64,000 nucleotides of DNA from Cymodocea nodosa (lineage: Eukaryota; Streptophyta; Magnoliopsida; Alismatales; Cymodoceaceae), in contig CM072343.1 of NCBI GenBank assembly GCA_036874045.1, positions 13,102,001 through 13,166,000 of the forward strand. Reading direction: 5' to 3'. The number at the start of each line of letters is the position of its first letter. Within the stretch, counting starts at the first letter, position 1. Both the position numbers and the translations under genes were made by a program. Shown one piece after another: positions 11,433-22,066 of the stretch. The notes under the pieces are model-generated. The model was not told the DNA's origin. It was given only the letters and a program-made list of their open reading frames with translations, and searched no databases.

Positions 11433-12812
11433 TATTTCTTTATATTTTCTAATATGCCATTGTAGCGGTTGCAGAAACAGACAGTTGGAAAAGAAAAACC
11501 ACGTTTGCATGTATCACGTAGGAATTCAATCGCGTAGGGAAAGAAATCATCACCGTTGATACGAATGAAGGAAATCCAACCGACCATTCAAGCAGAAGCA
11601 GTTACTACTTAAGAAATATAAAAGAAAAGAAGAAAAAAAGAAGAAGTGTGTGATCGATGGGCGGACAGTGTGTGTAGAGGAGGATCGGCGACGCAATTCT
11701 CTGAAGTACCACACCAACCATCATCATCACCATCATCACCACCATAATCACCAACCATCGGAGGTCTGTGAGGATACTTACCTGATGTCGGGTCGATTCT
11801 GAGCCAAACACAGTGCCTGACAACCATTGTGAGGAGTGATCGCGTCGCGGGAAGGGAATCCATTTTCACCAAGCGCCGACTCATATTTCAGGAGATCGTA
11901 AAGCTTTTAGCCTTGGCTTCGGGTTGATGCCTGTATGCTGAAGAGGAGATCATCTTGCAATTTTGGACTCGCGATTCTATAGGGAGAGGAGATAGGATTG
12001 TAAGTGGTTTAATTTTTAGTGGTGTAATCACATTGCAAGTAGTGTCGGAAGTATTTATTGTCAAATGAGATTACTTTACATTTCACCTGTCGCCCATTTC
12101 CATGTTCATATTAAAACAAAAATACCAAAAACAATTTATCTATGTTTGTATGTTGTATTTGAGTGTTGTATTGTTTGTGTTGTATCATGATTAATGTTAT
12201 CTTTGTTAGTGTTGTAATTGTTTTATGTTTATTTTAGTTTTACAGTTTACTGAAATTGGTTACTTGAAAAGACGTAAAGAATTTAATGGTTGCTGTTTGA
12301 ATTATCTGAATGTTAGTATTGCTCAATGATAAATCCAATGTTTACTAACATTAAAGAGCTTAATTGATGTTATTTACAATCTATGGAATCGCCCAATGGT
12401 TGGCCGAATTCCTCTACAAATAGCAGTATTAAAAAGAAAAGTCAGGCTCATGGAGTTAACATAAGTCCACGAGGTTAGTCCGTTGAGTTAGCCATAACTC
12501 AACGAACGTAGTCCGTTGAGTTAGCTGTAATTCAACGGAGAGCTTATTGAATATATAAATTTGATTTTTAACAAACGAACAGTTCTCAAGTTCGTCAGCA
12601 ATTCCCTGTGGGATCGACCTGTACTTGCACACTGATACAATAGACATTATGCACTTGCAGTTAAAATACAAATTGGAATTAATATCTAAATTGTATTAAA
12701 GGTTGTTTGTTTACTTCTAAAAGAGAGAATAGGCATAAAGATAAATTAACTAAGTAAAGACAGAAGTAACAAATCCAAGTTTTTCTAGTGTAGTGATGGG
12801 AAAACCCAAACA
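11433..12812 (+). repeat. Athila-1 5' LTR, right arm (end of U3, R, U5)
   Basis: Aligns with 25,735-27,114. A TATA-like TATAAAAG lies at 11,617-11,624, followed by a purine-rich stretch and a GC-richer leader with CATCATCACC repeats (11,720-11,750). The TCCGTTGAGTTA / AATTCAACGGA hairpin is near 12,479-12,540. The LTR ends AACCCAAACA at 12,812. Confidence 0.9.
11617..11624 (+). promoter_or_regulatory. TATA box of the Athila-1 5' LTR
   Basis: TATAAAAG is conserved at 25,920-25,927 (3' LTR) and 48,488-48,495 (Athila-2). Transcription would start about 30 bases downstream, leaving an R/U5 of about 1.1 kb. Confidence 0.6.
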
Positions 12813-12821
12813 TTAACTTTA

Positions 12822-12839
12822 TGGCACCGTTGCCAGGGA
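12822..12839 (+). other. Primer-binding site of Athila-1 (tRNA-Asp type)
   Basis: TGGCACCGTTGCCAGGGA lies nine bases after the LTR end. The complement of the plant tRNA-Asp 3' end begins TGGCGCCGTTGCCGGGG, so 15 of these 17 bases agree. Athila elements are known to use tRNA-Asp. Confidence 0.85.
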
Positions 12840-12845
12840 ATTGAA

Positions 12846-15800
12846 TTGAATTCAATTAAGCAACTGTTAGAGCTGTTTTGTTTTAATAGCCAGAGTTGTG
12901 TGTTTTCTTCTGTAATTGAGAATATGGCATATGCTTATGCTCAAAGATTTCAGAAACCTATAATTAGCATATGTGAATTCTGTAATTCTGAAGGACACGA
13001 CATTTCTAACTGTTTGAAATTGAGACATTTATAGATGGTTAGATCCCATGAACAACAAATGAATTATCCTTAATATAATAGAGCCGAGTATGAGAATCCT
13101 ATAGTTTACCCAACTGATGGTCCGTATAGAATGTGTAATATGATGAGAGACACTGAAGTTTGGGATAGCTATGACATACTGGAGCATAGTATAGAGCAAA
13201 ATCTGGACAAACTGGAATACTTTGTGTGTCAACAACAAGAAGTCAACCAATTAAACTATAAGGAGGCATATTCAGAACCTAAAAAGGATATGATTTACGA
13301 AACTAAAAAAACCATAAAGAAAATTGATCAACAAGTGAATGCAATGAAATTAGATGATCTGGAAACAAAATTAAAAGCATTAAACGAAAATGCAATGAAA
13401 ATACAAGTTATGCAATAGGATAATGAAAATTATAATGTTATAAACCTGCATAGTTTGCAAAATATACAGCAAACAGAAAATACTAATGCAAGAGAATTTA
13501 AAGAATGCACTTTAAAACTAAAAACAATTGAAGATTATAATCACGAAAATGATATACAAAAACATCATGAAAGTAACGAAAATCTAGAAGATGTATGTGT
13601 AACAATAAGATCTGAAACTGATATACCACCAAGAACTCAAAATGAAAATGATATGAAGGTGGATAAGAGTAAAAATCAAAATGATAATGAAAATGTAATA
13701 GCTGAAAATCTAGAAATCACTAAAGAACAATCTGAATTTGCGAATGAAGCTAAAAATGATCAAACAAATCAACTAAAAGAAAAAGAGTCTTTGAAATCAA
13801 AATCTTTAGCACCCTATCCTGAAAGATTACAACAAACAATTCATGAAAAACAAGAAAAAATCAGAGAAATTTTTGAAAAAGTACAAGTTAACATTCTTTT
13901 GTTAGATTTATTGCAGAAAATGCCACCTTGTGCTAAATTTCTTAAGGATTGGTGTACTAAGAAAAGAGAGCGAAAAGTTCTTAGAAAGGTCTTTTTAGCT
14001 AAGCAAAGTAGTTCCCTATTTCTGCCACAAATTCCTAAAAAGTTATCTAATCTTGGAATCCCTATTATATCATGCACCATAGGAAATATCATTCTAGAAA
14101 GAACTTTAATAGACTTAGGTGCAGGTATAAATGTTATGCCAAGTGATATATTTGCATCCTTAGGATTAGAAGGCTTAACTCCTACTAGTACAGTTATTCA
14201 ATTAGCTAATAGAAGTATAAGATACCCTAGAGGAAAAATAGAGGATGTCTTAATTAAAATCAAAAATTTTATATATCCTATTGATATTGTAATTTTGGAT
14301 TCCCAACAAATTAAGCATAAGAATAGTGATACATCTTTAATTTTGGGAAGGCCATTTTTAGCAACATCAGGGGCTGTTATAAATTGTAAAGCTGGAGTAA
14401 TGAAGTTAGCATATGGTAATGAGGATACTCAATTAAATATTTTCATACTAGAAAGGTTTGAGGAGTTAGAAATGTCCTTACATACCATAGACTTTTTAGA
14501 GGATGAAGGAGATATGTTAGATGATGTGATTCAAGAAGAATTAAATAGGCAAATCAATTTTGAAACTTTAGAAGAAAGTGAAAGCATAAATATAGAAGGA
14601 GATTGGGAAGAAATTAATTTAAAAAATGATAATGTTCAATTAGGAGCTCTAGCTTCTGATGGGCAGCATTTAGAATTAAAACATTTACCTCCTGAATTAA
14701 CCTATATATTTCTGAAAGATAAACGAACTTGTCCAATCATTATTGCTTCAGATTTAAAAGAGTATCAAATAGCTAAATTAAAAGATGTAGTAAAAAGTTA
14801 TAAAGAAGCAATAGGATGGACTATGTCTGATATTAAAGGGTTAAGTTCAACTTTATGCTGTCACCACATATATTTAGAAGAGAATGCTAAACCTGTTAGA
14901 ATTCCTGAGAGGAGATTAAATCCAAACCTTAAAGAAGTAGTCAGGAAGGAAATAGTTAAATGGTTAGATAATGATATAATTTATCCGATTTCTGATAACT
15001 CGTGGGTTAGTCCAATCCATGTAGTTCCCAAGAAATCAGGATTAACAGTTATTAGGAATGAAAGTCAAGACTTGATACCTACTAGAATTCAATCAGGCTA
15101 GAGAGTATGTATAGACTATAGAAAGCTGAATGTTGTGACTAGGAAAGATCATTTTCCCTTACCTTTTATAGATCAAATGCTGGAAAGATTAGCAGGGCAA
15201 GAATATTTTTGTTTCCTAGACGGGTATTCAGGGTATATTCAAATTCCAGTAGCATTAGAGGATCAAGAGAAAACAACTTTCATCTATCCTAATGGAACTT
15301 ATGCTTTTAAAAAAATGCCATTCGGATTATGCAATGCGCTAGCTACCTTTCAAAGATGTGTGCAGGGCATATTTACTAGAATGATTGAAGATTTTTTAGA
15401 AATATTTATGGATGATTTTACTGTATATGGCAACTCATATGAAGTGTGTTTAAGCAATTTAGACCGAATATTAAAACGTTGTGTGGAAAAAAATCTGATT
15501 TTAAATTGGGTAAAATGTCACTTCATGGTTAAACAAGGAATAGTCTTAGGGCATGTTGTTTCTAAAAAAGGGTTGGAAGTAGATAAAGCTAAAATAGAAG
15601 TAATATCTAATCTACCAAAACCTAAATCAGTAAAAGATATTAGATTATTCTAGGATATGATCAGTAAAAGATATTAGATTATTCTAGGATATGCTGGTTT
15701 TTATAGAAGATTTATTAAAGACTTTAGTAAGATAGCTAGACCTTTAACTAATCTATTAAAAGATGTTCCATTTAACTTTAATAAAAATTGTAAGGAAGTA

Positions 15801-17602
15801 TTTTTCAGAGTTAAGACTAGCTTAATTTCGACTCCTATAATTCAAGCACCTCATTGGAACCATCCATTTGAGTTAATGTGCGATGCTTCTATTTTTGCTG
15901 TAGGAGTAGTGTTAGGACAGAAGATAGAAAAATCTCTTAGAGTTATTTATTATGCAAGCAAAACCTTAAATGATGCTCAAGTTAATTACACAACTACTGA
16001 AAAAGAATTATTAGCTGTTGTGTTTGCTTTAGAAAAGTTTAGATCATATCTGATTGGAGTTAAAGTAATAGTATACATGGATCATTCAGCTCTAAAACAT
16101 CTAATAAAGAAAAAAGAAACTAAACCTAGATTGATCCGATGGATATTATTATTACAAGAATTTGATCTAGAAATTAAAGATAAAAAAGGTTGTGAGAATG
16201 TAGTAGCAGATCATTTATCAAGATTACAAGTAGAAAAATCAAATATTGAAATTAAGGATAATTTTCCTGATGAACAATTAATGATCATTAACACAATGCC
16301 TTGGTATGCAGACATAGTTAATTACTTAGTTATTGGTTTAACACCTAAGGATTGGAATAGACAGGATAAGAAATTGTTTTTCTCAAGAGTAAAATATTAC
16401 TATTGGGAAGACCCATACTTATTTAAGAAATGTCCTAATCTGGTTTTAAGGAGGTGTATTCCAGAAACTGAATATCCGAGCATATTATTTTTCTGTCATG
16501 ACCAAGCTTGTGGAGGGCATTTTGGTTCAGGGAAAACTACTGCAAAAATTCTACAATGTGGGTTTTATTAGCCAACACTATTCAAAGATGCTCATAAATA
16601 TTTCTTAAGTTGTTTAAGATGTCAACAAATAGGAAGAATATCAAAGACGAATATGATGCCTCTTAATCCTATTGTTGAGGTTGAAATCTTTGATGTGTGG
16701 GGAATAGATTTTATGGGTCCATTTCCTATGCCTAATCAATTTAATTACAAATTGTTAGGGGTGGATTATGTATTAAAATGGATAGAAGCTATTCCTACAA
16801 AAACTAATGACAACAAAGTGGTAATTCAATTTATAAGAACAAATATATTTGCGAGATGTGGAATACCTAAAGCTATTATTAGTGATAGAGGAACTCATTT
16901 CTGTAATAGAAGTTTTGAAGCCTTAATGAAGAAATATGGAGTAAACCACAAAATTGCAACATCATATCATCCGCAAACAAGTGGACAAGTAGAAAGTGCA
17001 AACAAACAAATTAAATTAATCTTGGAAAAAGTAGGAAATCCTACTAGAACAGATTGGGCTAATAGATTGATAGGTGCACTTTGGGCTTATAGAATTGCTT
17101 ATAAAACGAGCTTAGGTATGTCACCTTTTAGGCTAGTATATGGAAAGAGTTGTCATTTACCTGTTGAAATAGAACATAAAGCTTATTGGGCATTAAAAAC
17201 TCTGAATACTAATTTAAATCAAGCTGCTGAAAATAGAAAAATGCAATTAATTGAATTAGAAGAATTTAGAAATGAAGTTATTCGAATACTGTAAGAGAAA
17301 AAGAAAAAATTAAATTTTGGCATGATAGAAAAATTATTCCGAAAAGCTTTGAAATAGGACAAGAAGTATATCTTTATATGGCTAGACTCCATAACCATCT
17401 AGGAAAATTGAAATCTAGATGGGTAGGACCTTACATAGTTCGAAATGTTTATCCTTATGGAGCTATTGAAATTGAAAATCCTAAAACTCAGAATATATTT
17501 AAAGTAAATGGACAAAGACTTAAGCCTATTCTGAAAACACCAAAAAGCTCCTTTGGAATTATAGAAGAAGTCAGAGTAGAGGACTACTCGAGCTTTACTT
17601 AG
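12846..17602 (+). pseudogene. Athila-1 zinc-knuckle/spacer and pol region (protease, RT, RNase H, integrase)
   Basis: The 5' part carries a CCHC zinc knuckle (CEFCNSEGHDISNC, about 12,972-13,013) but no capsid domain. A Lys/Glu/Asn-rich spacer follows (13,130-13,850). The retropepsin motif LIDLGAGINVMP is near 14,105. Reverse transcriptase covers about 14,890-15,640 with the active-site stretch FMDDFTVYG near 15,408. RNase H (about 15,870-16,240) shows [13 protein letters not shown] and the DHSALKHL motif. Integrase has an HHCC finger (about 16,495-16,640), then GIDFMGPFP (16,697), SDRGTHF (16,882) and [11 protein letters not shown] (16,977), giving the D-D-E order, and a C-terminal LKSRWVGPYIV (17,409). 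The motif style is Athila. It is broken, with roughly half a dozen breaks. Confidence 0.9.
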
Positions 17603-17784
17603 TAAGAAATCAATTTTGATGTTTATATATAAAAAAAAAAAACATAAAAATCGTTGCAGTTCAACCGACTGAATCCATCAGTATGACCGGAACATAAAAA
17701 AATATGAATATTAATTTTCAAAAAAAAAAAATGTTGGTTTTACCGAAACATAATAGTAGTTCAACCGAAAAAAAAAAAAAAAAA

Positions 17785-17877
<93 letters not shown>

Positions 17878-18250
17878 GTTCTGACCGAAACATAGTATCG
17901 GTTAAACCGGTAAAAAAGATAGAAAAACTATTCTCTATAATATTTTTATTATTATATTTGCTTGTACGGGGAGTCCGTTGAGTTACGCTTAACTCAACGA
18001 GCTTACTCCGTTGAGTCTTGAGTTAGTCAACGAGCTTATTCCGTTGAGTTAACTATAACTCAATGGAGTACTGTAGCTAAGACCTCGGATAAAATAGTAA
18101 TAGTTGGTTCGGGAAATGACCCAATTACCCGCCTAAACTTAGGGCTTATTTAAACTAAAACCTAGGGTTTTGGGGGCATTATCCGAAAAATCATTTAGAA
18201 TCTAGAATAGTAGAAATCAGAGCAATTTCGTGCTGTTGTGTAACTCCACG
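17603..18250 (+). repeat. Athila-1 post-pol spacer: ACCGAAACATA repeats, AT microsatellite, hairpins, promoter-like block
   Basis: After pol comes a simple-sequence region. Degenerate GGTTTTACCGAAACATA / TCGGTTAAACCGG units lie at 17,645-17,910, interrupted by A19 (17,768-17,786) and about 43 AT units (17,789-17,874). A cluster of CCGTTGAGTTA / TAACTCAACG inverted motifs covers 17,970-18,070. A promoter-like stretch TTATTTAAACTAAAACCTAG (about 18,148-18,167), with the telo-box-like CCTAGGGTTTT, lies about 80-100 bases before the env-like ATG. No protein is credible here. Frames made of Ile-Tyr repeats are the microsatellite. Confidence 0.8.
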
Positions 18251-19593
18251 ATGAGGAAGATGACGCCTGAATTCTGGGAAGAGGCAGTTGACACCGCACA
18301 GTTTCTGAAGGAATTTGAAGAATGGTACACGAGGTAGAAGATCAGAAATACAACGAGAGAAAAAGAGTTACAGAAGGTAGAATCTGAACTTTTTAGATTA
18401 AGAAGAATATTAGTAGATTGTGGTATACAAATACCTCAGATAATGGAAACACGAATCAGAGTAGCAACTGAAATTGCAATTAGCAAAGAAAGAAAAATCT
18501 GGCCAAACAATGAAGTAGCCTTAGAGCTAATTCAACGTAAAACTAGATTGTGGTTTAAGAAATGCATTGCTGGTCGAGGAAGTTGGGAAATATGGCAGCA
18601 GGAACAACAAGAGGCAACTAAAGGACAAGAGGAGCCGACTGCTGAAAGACCTATTCCTGAGGAGCAGCAGCCTGAACCTTCAGTTCCACCATTTAAGCCG
18701 TTGGCACGAGCAGAAATGATGGGGCCTTCGACTGAAGAAGAAAAAAGAGAATTTGCAGAACTGGTTCAAGTTGGGAAGAACCAAGGAGAATCAGAAGATT
18801 TGGCAGTTGTCAAAGCACACCTAGTGTTTGATGCACTTTACGAAAAGAGCGCTGTAGAAAAGTTGAAAGCCTAATATAAAATCAAATTGGAACAGCATCA
18901 CGAAACTACTGCCAGAACTACTGCCAAATCTGCTACAAAAGGAGATGAAGCTGGTCCTTCGAGACTAGTAATTATAGGAAAAGTTAAACAGGAAGAGCTA
19001 GTACCTATGGCTCGAAGGCCTGCAGAGCCTATTTTTGTAGATTTAATTTCAGAAGATGAAGAGGAAGAACAGGCACAATTGATAAGAAAAAAGAAAGAAA
19101 AAGAAAAAGTGCCTGAATATGAGGAAATTAAATCTGAAGTACCAATTTTTATAGGGCCTATGGAGTAGATTTTTATTAACCTGTTGGTAAAGCACACATG
19201 GTAGCTAACATTCTGATTAAGAATGTTTATCAACGACAAGGCCATGAAATAGAATTAAGTCAATTTCTCAAATGGGCCACATATGCAATTGTAAATAAGA
19301 TCCAAATAAATTGGTCTGTAGTTTTTATCTCCAAGCTGAAAACAATGAAGAAGAAATTATTTTATGGAGATTTGATTCCACTGCTGATGGTGGATTGTAT
19401 CGATTTCACTAAATGGACATCAAAAAGGATCAGATCAAGAACCATTTCAGTGAAAGAATACAGAAATTTTGTAGCTGCAGAACTAGTTGTACCTTCTAAA
19501 GGAATTACAGGAGCTGTAGAGAGGATTAATCAATTAGAGTTTCAATTAGAAAAACTCTAGAAGGAAGTAGATGAACTTAGGCATAGAGATTAA
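18251..19593 (+). pseudogene. Athila-1 env-like region (shared with copia elements)
   Basis: The region starts MRKMTPEFWEEAVDTAQFLK. It continues with a helical segment (IAISKERKIWPNNEVALELI), a Gln/Glu/Pro-rich linker (18,600-18,720) and an acidic patch (DLISEDEEEEQAQ, about 19,041). The C-terminal part has ILIKNVYQRQGHE, NKIQINWSVVFISKL, KLFYGDLI and ISVKEYRNF, and ends in a short heptad-like tail. The C-terminal half matches, motif by motif, the env-like regions of copia-2 (FQRVGHN, NRIQINWFDVFMSQL, KLFYRDVV, FSVKDLQKF) and copia-1. Athila elements are known for an env-like frame after pol; no signal peptide or clear membrane span is seen here. Only the tail of this region remains recognisable in Athila-2 (about 55,005-55,055). 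It is broken, with a few breaks. Confidence 0.7.
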
Positions 19594-20494
19594 ATTGTAT
19601 TGTTCGTCTACTTAGGTAAAATTGTTTGAAATTGTATGATGTACTTGTATTGTAATTGATTCATATTAATGAATGTAAATTTTTCGGATGCAATTTTCAT
19701 ACGTGTTTTGGATGTGAAATGAATGGAATTTATTGAATATTATGTTATTGTGAAACTTTATGAATGAATATGTAACAGATTTACAATTTGCCAAATGACA
19801 AGATAACTGCTTAAAAATTTCTACATGTTATAAGGTAAAATGTAAATTCTGCATAACATAAAATGACTTGCAAGTTAAATCTTTATATAATGCTCAAATT
19901 TAAATGTATTTTAATTAGAATGATGCATTAATGACATAAATTTAACTTTATTACAGTTAGTAGAATGAAAAAAAAAAGAAAAGAACAGAGAGGAACTTAC
20001 GAGAGTAAAACTTAGTTGTTGCTAAGTGTTAACTCAACGAAGTAAGTTCACTGAGTTAACCGTAACTCCACGAGGTCAGTAATATAATATAAAGTCACTC
20101 CGTTGAGTTATCTGTAACTCAACGAAGTTAGTCCATGGAGTTAACAACAGTAACCGACTGTATTCTGTTGAGTTTTCTGTAACTCAACGAGGTTAGTTCG
20201 TGGATTAAGCAGAATAGTTATTCTTTTAACCACGAACGAAGCTTCGTCGGTTTAGCAGTTACCAAAATTTGAAATTAGTAGTGATACACGTATCCATATG
20301 AACAAGAACCACGATGCACGTTGCAAGACACGTTCTTGTAACGAGATTTATTCACTTTATGGATGTGCAGTATATATATAAATCAGAATGTTATTTATGA
20401 GTTACCAGCACTTTTAAAAGAAAGGAGAAGGCGTTGGAGGAACTGGAAGGAGAAGCAGCTGATTCAACTTCATCCGACAACAAATATTTATAGA
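19594..20494 (+). other. Athila-1 spacer upstream of the F-box exon, with hairpin motifs and TATA-like site
   Basis: No gene is seen. The stretch is about 70% A+T with T-rich runs, then a cluster of CCGTTGAGTTA / TAACTCAACGAAG inverted motifs and TCCGTGGAGTTA variants (20,030-20,210). A TATA-like TATATATATAAAT lies at 20,371-20,382, about 115 bases before the F-box ATG. The matching stretch in Athila-2 is 55,056-55,937. It may be the captured gene's own promoter and leader, which is inferred. Confidence 0.6.
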
Positions 20495-20512
20495 ATGGAA
20501 AGCTTCAGACTA
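20495..20512 (+). pseudogene. F-box gene in Athila-1, exon 1
   Basis: A six-codon first exon (MESFRL) ends at a strong plant splice donor, GTATGT at 20,513. The identical six codons open the intronless F-box frame of Athila-2 at 55,938, which fixes both the start and the exon end. The upstream leader is also conserved (AGCAGCTGATTCAAC near 20,453 and 55,894). I call this an exon because of that comparison; no transcript evidence is available here. Confidence 0.7.
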
Positions 20513-22066
20513 GTATGTAATTAATCTTCTACTATTTATTTATGAGCACATGGACTCGTTCTCTAAGTACTAAATGATTAGTAAGAACACCTACCTAGGA
20601 ATTTTCATTACAGAGGAGTACTGAAAAATTTTCTGAACTGAACTTTAATGAAATTCTTTGGAGTGTAGCTAACCTTTCTTTAAAAGAGAGTGTAGAGATG
20701 GCTGCTCTAGTAGAAAAACCATTAGGAGAGATTCTGTATCCTGAATTAATTGATGAACCTTCATGTATTCGATTGCCAAACTTTGAGGGAGATAGGTTTG
20801 AACTGAAATCTAATTATATTAGTCAATTACCACATTTTCATGGATTAGAAAGAGAGGATGCCTATTATTTCCTTAGAGAATTTAACGAAGTTTGTCAAAT
20901 GATGAAAATGCCAAACATGAGTATAGATGCTATTAAACTTAGATATATCCCTTTTTCTTTAAAAGACACAACTAAGAGATGGTTATATACTCTATCGCCT
21001 GATTCAATTTCTATATGGATTGAATTTTGCTCTGTTTTTCTGGAAAAATATTATCCAACACATCAAACGATTAAAAAGAAGAAAGAAATATTAATGTGTA
21101 GCCAAAAACAAGGTGAATCATTCTGGAAATATTTTGAAAGATTTAAAGATTTACTGACTCAATGTCCACATCATGCAATGAGTAAAGCACAATTAATAGG
21201 TATAATTTATGAAGGCATAGATGTTTCAATGAAATCTTTATTAGAATCTACTTGTCAAAATGGATTTTTAAAGTTATGTAGTGAAGAAGCATGGGCATAT
21301 TTAGAAAATTTTGCAAAAAGAACTGCATAGTGGGAAAATTCAGTTGAAGCTATTGTAGATAAAAGAATATTGCCAAGAGGAATGCATAAAATAGATTCCA
21401 ATACTATGCTTGAGGTGAAATTAAATGAATTAACAAAGAAAATAGAAGAGTTATCATTAAATCAAAAGCTAGCAGAAAAGAATGCAAACATAAATGACTT
21501 AGATATTATTTATGCTAGAAACCAAAGAGATAACTTGGGAAATTCTTATCATCCTAATTGGAGAAATCACCTGAATTTATCTTGGAGAAACAATAATTTC
21601 TAGGGAGGAGAAAATATAAATGAGAAAAACATAAGTTATGAAGTATTAATTGAACAAGGAGCTAGAATAGAGAAATTAGAAAAGATAATCCAACAAATAA
21701 ACAATCGTCTAGAATTTATATTTGGAAATGTTGCAATTCAAAATCAAAATAGAAATATATCACTTAGACAGAAGGAACCAATCGAAGTTAGACCTACTAG
21801 AGGATTGCCAATACAAGCTATACCTAATCCTGTCAATAGAACGGTTAATGAAATTGATACCTCTTTTGGGAGGGCAGCTGAATGAAGCAACATATTTGAA
21901 GCAATTATCTGTATGTATATATGTTTTTTATTTTTAGTCAATAGTATCGTAGAGTTAATTTTTAACTCAACGAACTTAGTCCGTTGAGTTATGCCTTAAC
22001 TCCACGAGGGTGTGCAGTAGTTAGGTTAATTTTTGTCTCTGCTAAATTTTTGTTTATGTTTTATAG
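20513..22066 (+). other. Intron of the captured F-box gene, holding the gag capsid region
   Basis: The 1,554-base stretch runs from GTATGTAATT to a T-rich acceptor, TTTATGTTTTATAG. At the matching place Athila-2 reads straight across from exon 1 to exon 2 with no gap, so the stretch behaves as a spliced intron. It contains a capsid-type gag region (20,698-21,884) in the same sense. Downstream of that are family-typical hairpin motifs (AACTCAACGAACTTAGTCCG near 21,964). Athila elements are known to use splicing for their env-like frame; splicing around a captured F-box has not been described to my knowledge. Confidence 0.7.
20698..21884 (+). pseudogene. Athila-1 gag capsid region, displaced to the 3' side of pol
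   Basis: The region is the Retrotrans_gag capsid of Athila. It reads YISQLPHFHGLEREDAYYFL, then FNEVCQMM, then IPFSLKDTTKRWLY, then FLEKYYPTHQTIKKKKEI, then GESFWKYFERFKDL, then CPHHAMSKAQLI (about 20,810-21,215). A helical linker follows, and then the Athila hallmark YHPNWRNHLNLSW near 21,547. A Gln/Asn-rich C-terminus ends near 21,884. There is no zinc knuckle here; the only one in the element is at 12,972, before pol. In known Athila elements all of this lies at the 5' end. It is broken, with a few breaks. No counterpart is seen in Athila-2. Confidence 0.85.

Noticed and set aside
17704-17895. Open frames of about 60 codons on both strands at the AT microsatellite
   Set aside because: They are made almost only of Ile-Tyr repeats from (AT)n plus Phe/Lys from A/T runs, so they are simple sequence rather than protein.
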